Assembly: GCF_900113525.1 (NCBI RefSeq)
Contig: NZ_FOPP01000002.1
Coordinates: forward strand, 372,001-436,000
DNA: 64,000 nt
Origin: Pedobacter insulae
Lineage (GTDB): Bacteria; Bacteroidota; Bacteroidia; Sphingobacteriales; Sphingobacteriaceae
Direction: 5' to 3'
Shown here: positions 63,077 to 64,000 of the stretch, in pieces
How positions within the stretch are numbered: the stretch's first letter is position 1
Layout: each line of letters starts with the position of its first letter
Translations under genes and position numbers: made by a program
The notes under the pieces: generated by a model
What the model saw: the letters and a program-made list of their open reading frames with translations, nothing else
Told to the model about the DNA's origin: nothing
Database searches by the model: none

Positions 63077-64000
63077 ATGAAAAAAATTATCGTAATCTTA
63101 CTATTGCTAGCATTTGTAACTACTTTGTCTGCACAAAAGGTAGCTCAATCTTGGATAGATTTTGTGAGTGCTAAGCAAGCTGGGACCCCCCCCTTGCTAC
63201 CAGATTTTTCTTATGCAGGCTATCATTTTTCTGAAAAGAAAATCCCTGCATCGTCAGGTAAAAAGATATTTAACGTAGTTGATTATGGAGCGAAGCCAAA
63301 TGATGAGGGTTATGATGACGATGCTATTCAAAAGACCATAAGTGCTGCTGAGAAAGGCGATGATGGTGGAATAGTATTTTTCCCGCCTGGAAAATATTTG
63401 ATTGCTGCTGATGGTGACAGTACTAAGCAAATTCTTATTTCTAAAAGTAATATTATACTAAAAGGAAGTGGGAGCGGTGCAGGAGGAACTGAAATTTACC
63501 AAGATAAAATGCGTGTTAATGGTCGGCAAATTTTATTTAAGCCTGCCAATACCAACGTTAAAAAATTAACGACTATTACCAAGGATGCAGATCGTGAGAG
63601 CTTTTGGGTTGAAGTGGCTGATGTTGCAGCATTAAAAGTTGGACAAGATGTGGTGATTCGCCATCGCAGTGAAGAATTTACAAAGATTTATTTTGCACCC
63701 TTATCCTTAAAACAGGAATGGTCGAGATTATTTGGTGCAAATGGTGGTATGCTGATTAACGAAATTCATACCATTGAAAAAATTGACGGAAACAACGTGA
63801 AATTTAAAAATCCCTTACATTTTGATTTAAGGATTGTAAAAAACGCTGCATTTGAATTGACGTCGTATAGTTTTATAGAAGAATGTGGCATAGAGGATAT
63901 TTTATTTACGAGCAATTGGAAAAATTACGATGAGGATTTTATACATCATAAAAATGCAATTCACGATTATGCATGGGAGGCAGTTGGGATGGAATATGTT
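63077..64000 (+). CDS. exported pectate-lyase-superfamily (beta-helix) protein, cut by window end
   Basis: Open to the last base, 308 codons visible, so it is not in complete form. Signal peptide M-K-K-I-I-V-I-L-L-L to L-S-A-Q. The segment V-V-D-Y-G-A-K-P-N-D-E-G-Y-D-D-D-A-I-Q-K and F-F-P-P-G-K-Y is the start of a right-handed beta-helix of the pectate lyase superfamily (PF12708), with later I-L-K-G-S-G-S-G-A-G-G-T-E-I. Some Bacteroidota relatives carry DUF4955. It continues the enzyme run, so a lyase or glycosidase on the same glycan is likely. An 8-base C tract lies in frame at 63186-63193. Confidence 0.75.
   Translation, partial: MKKIIVILLLLAFVTTLSAQKVAQSWIDFVSAKQAGTPPLLPDFSYAGYHFSEKKIPASSGKKIFNVVDYGAKPNDEGYDDDAIQKTISAAEKGDDGGIVFFPPGKYLIAADGDSTKQILISKSNIILKGSGSGAGGTEIYQDKMRVNGRQILFKPANTNVKKLTTITKDADRESFWVEVADVAALKVGQDVVIRHRSEEFTKIYFAPLSLKQEWSRLFGANGGMLINEIHTIEKIDGNNVKFKNPLHFDLRIVKNAAFELTSYSFIEECGIEDILFTSNWKNYDEDFIHHKNAIHDYAWEAVGMEYV

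Noticed and set aside
1-64000. CRISPR arrays, prophage, insertion sequences, rRNA, replication origin
   Set aside because: I saw no regularly spaced repeats, transposase or integrase genes, phage structural genes, rRNA sequence or DnaA-box cluster in the window.

Overview
The window (about 37-38% G+C by eye, gene-dense, operonic) looks like a chromosomal segment of a Bacteroidota member, most likely Sphingobacteriaceae of the Pedobacter type. The reasons are three SusC/SusD pairs, Bacteroidota-type promoters (TTTG, about 19-20 bp, TAnnTTTG), no Shine-Dalgarno dependence, a yellow-pigment (zeaxanthin-type) carotenoid operon with a fused CrtYcd lycopene cyclase, a UxaA-type sugar-acid route and LutABC. 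The species cannot be fixed from the sequence alone.

Layout. 0-3.7 kb: the end of a GNAT acetyltransferase, a PafA-type alkaline phosphatase, and a TsdA-like dihaem cytochrome with a periplasmic DsrE-like protein. 3.7-8.9 kb: a tightly overlapping carotenoid operon, marR-crtI-crtB-hypothetical-crtZ-crtYcd-idi. 8.9-10.05 kb: a DUF1080 protein and a palindromic repeat that separates it from the convergent lutABC genes. 10-14.4 kb: lutABC (L-lactate oxidation), an AraC regulator and the decayed remains of a short-chain dehydrogenase. 14.4-15.5 kb: a DUF4350 protein and tRNA-Pro(UGG) with its own promoter and terminator.

15.6-39.9 kb is an unusual phosphoester-centred region. One minus-strand operon (22.1 to 15.6 kb) carries a 2-hydroxyacid dehydrogenase, two FGGY sugar/polyol kinases, a histidine phosphatase, an endonuclease/exonuclease/phosphatase (EEP) family protein and a calcineurin-like metallophosphatase. 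It lies divergent to a DeoR repressor. Next come a SusCD pair, a second minus-strand operon (MFS anion transporter, FAD oxidoreductase, Tat-exported EEP protein) and a plus-strand operon (second metallophosphatase as a lipoprotein, FKBP-like lipoprotein, second SusCD). My reading is import and dephosphorylation of an oligomer or polyol containing phosphodiesters, followed by re-phosphorylation inside the cell. The substrate is unknown.

40.5-64 kb is a polysaccharide utilisation locus for a fucosylated, uronic-acid-containing glycan. It has SusCD, a fasciclin-like lipoprotein, an AraC regulator, fucose import and oxidation (FucP-type symporter, RhaM-type mutarotase, UxaA-family dehydratase, SDR), GH95 and GH29 alpha-L-fucosidases, GH31, a PF05426 lyase, a GH88 unsaturated uronyl hydrolase, two tandem PL6 lyases and a beta-helix protein cut by the window end. 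No sulfatase is present in the window, so the glycan is probably unsulfated. The two AraC regulators (12.8 and 46.2 kb) are about 85% identical and share a 29-bp upstream block. This ties lactate oxidation at 10-12.7 kb to fucose oxidation at 47-51 kb, because non-phosphorylating fucose breakdown can end in pyruvate plus L-lactate.
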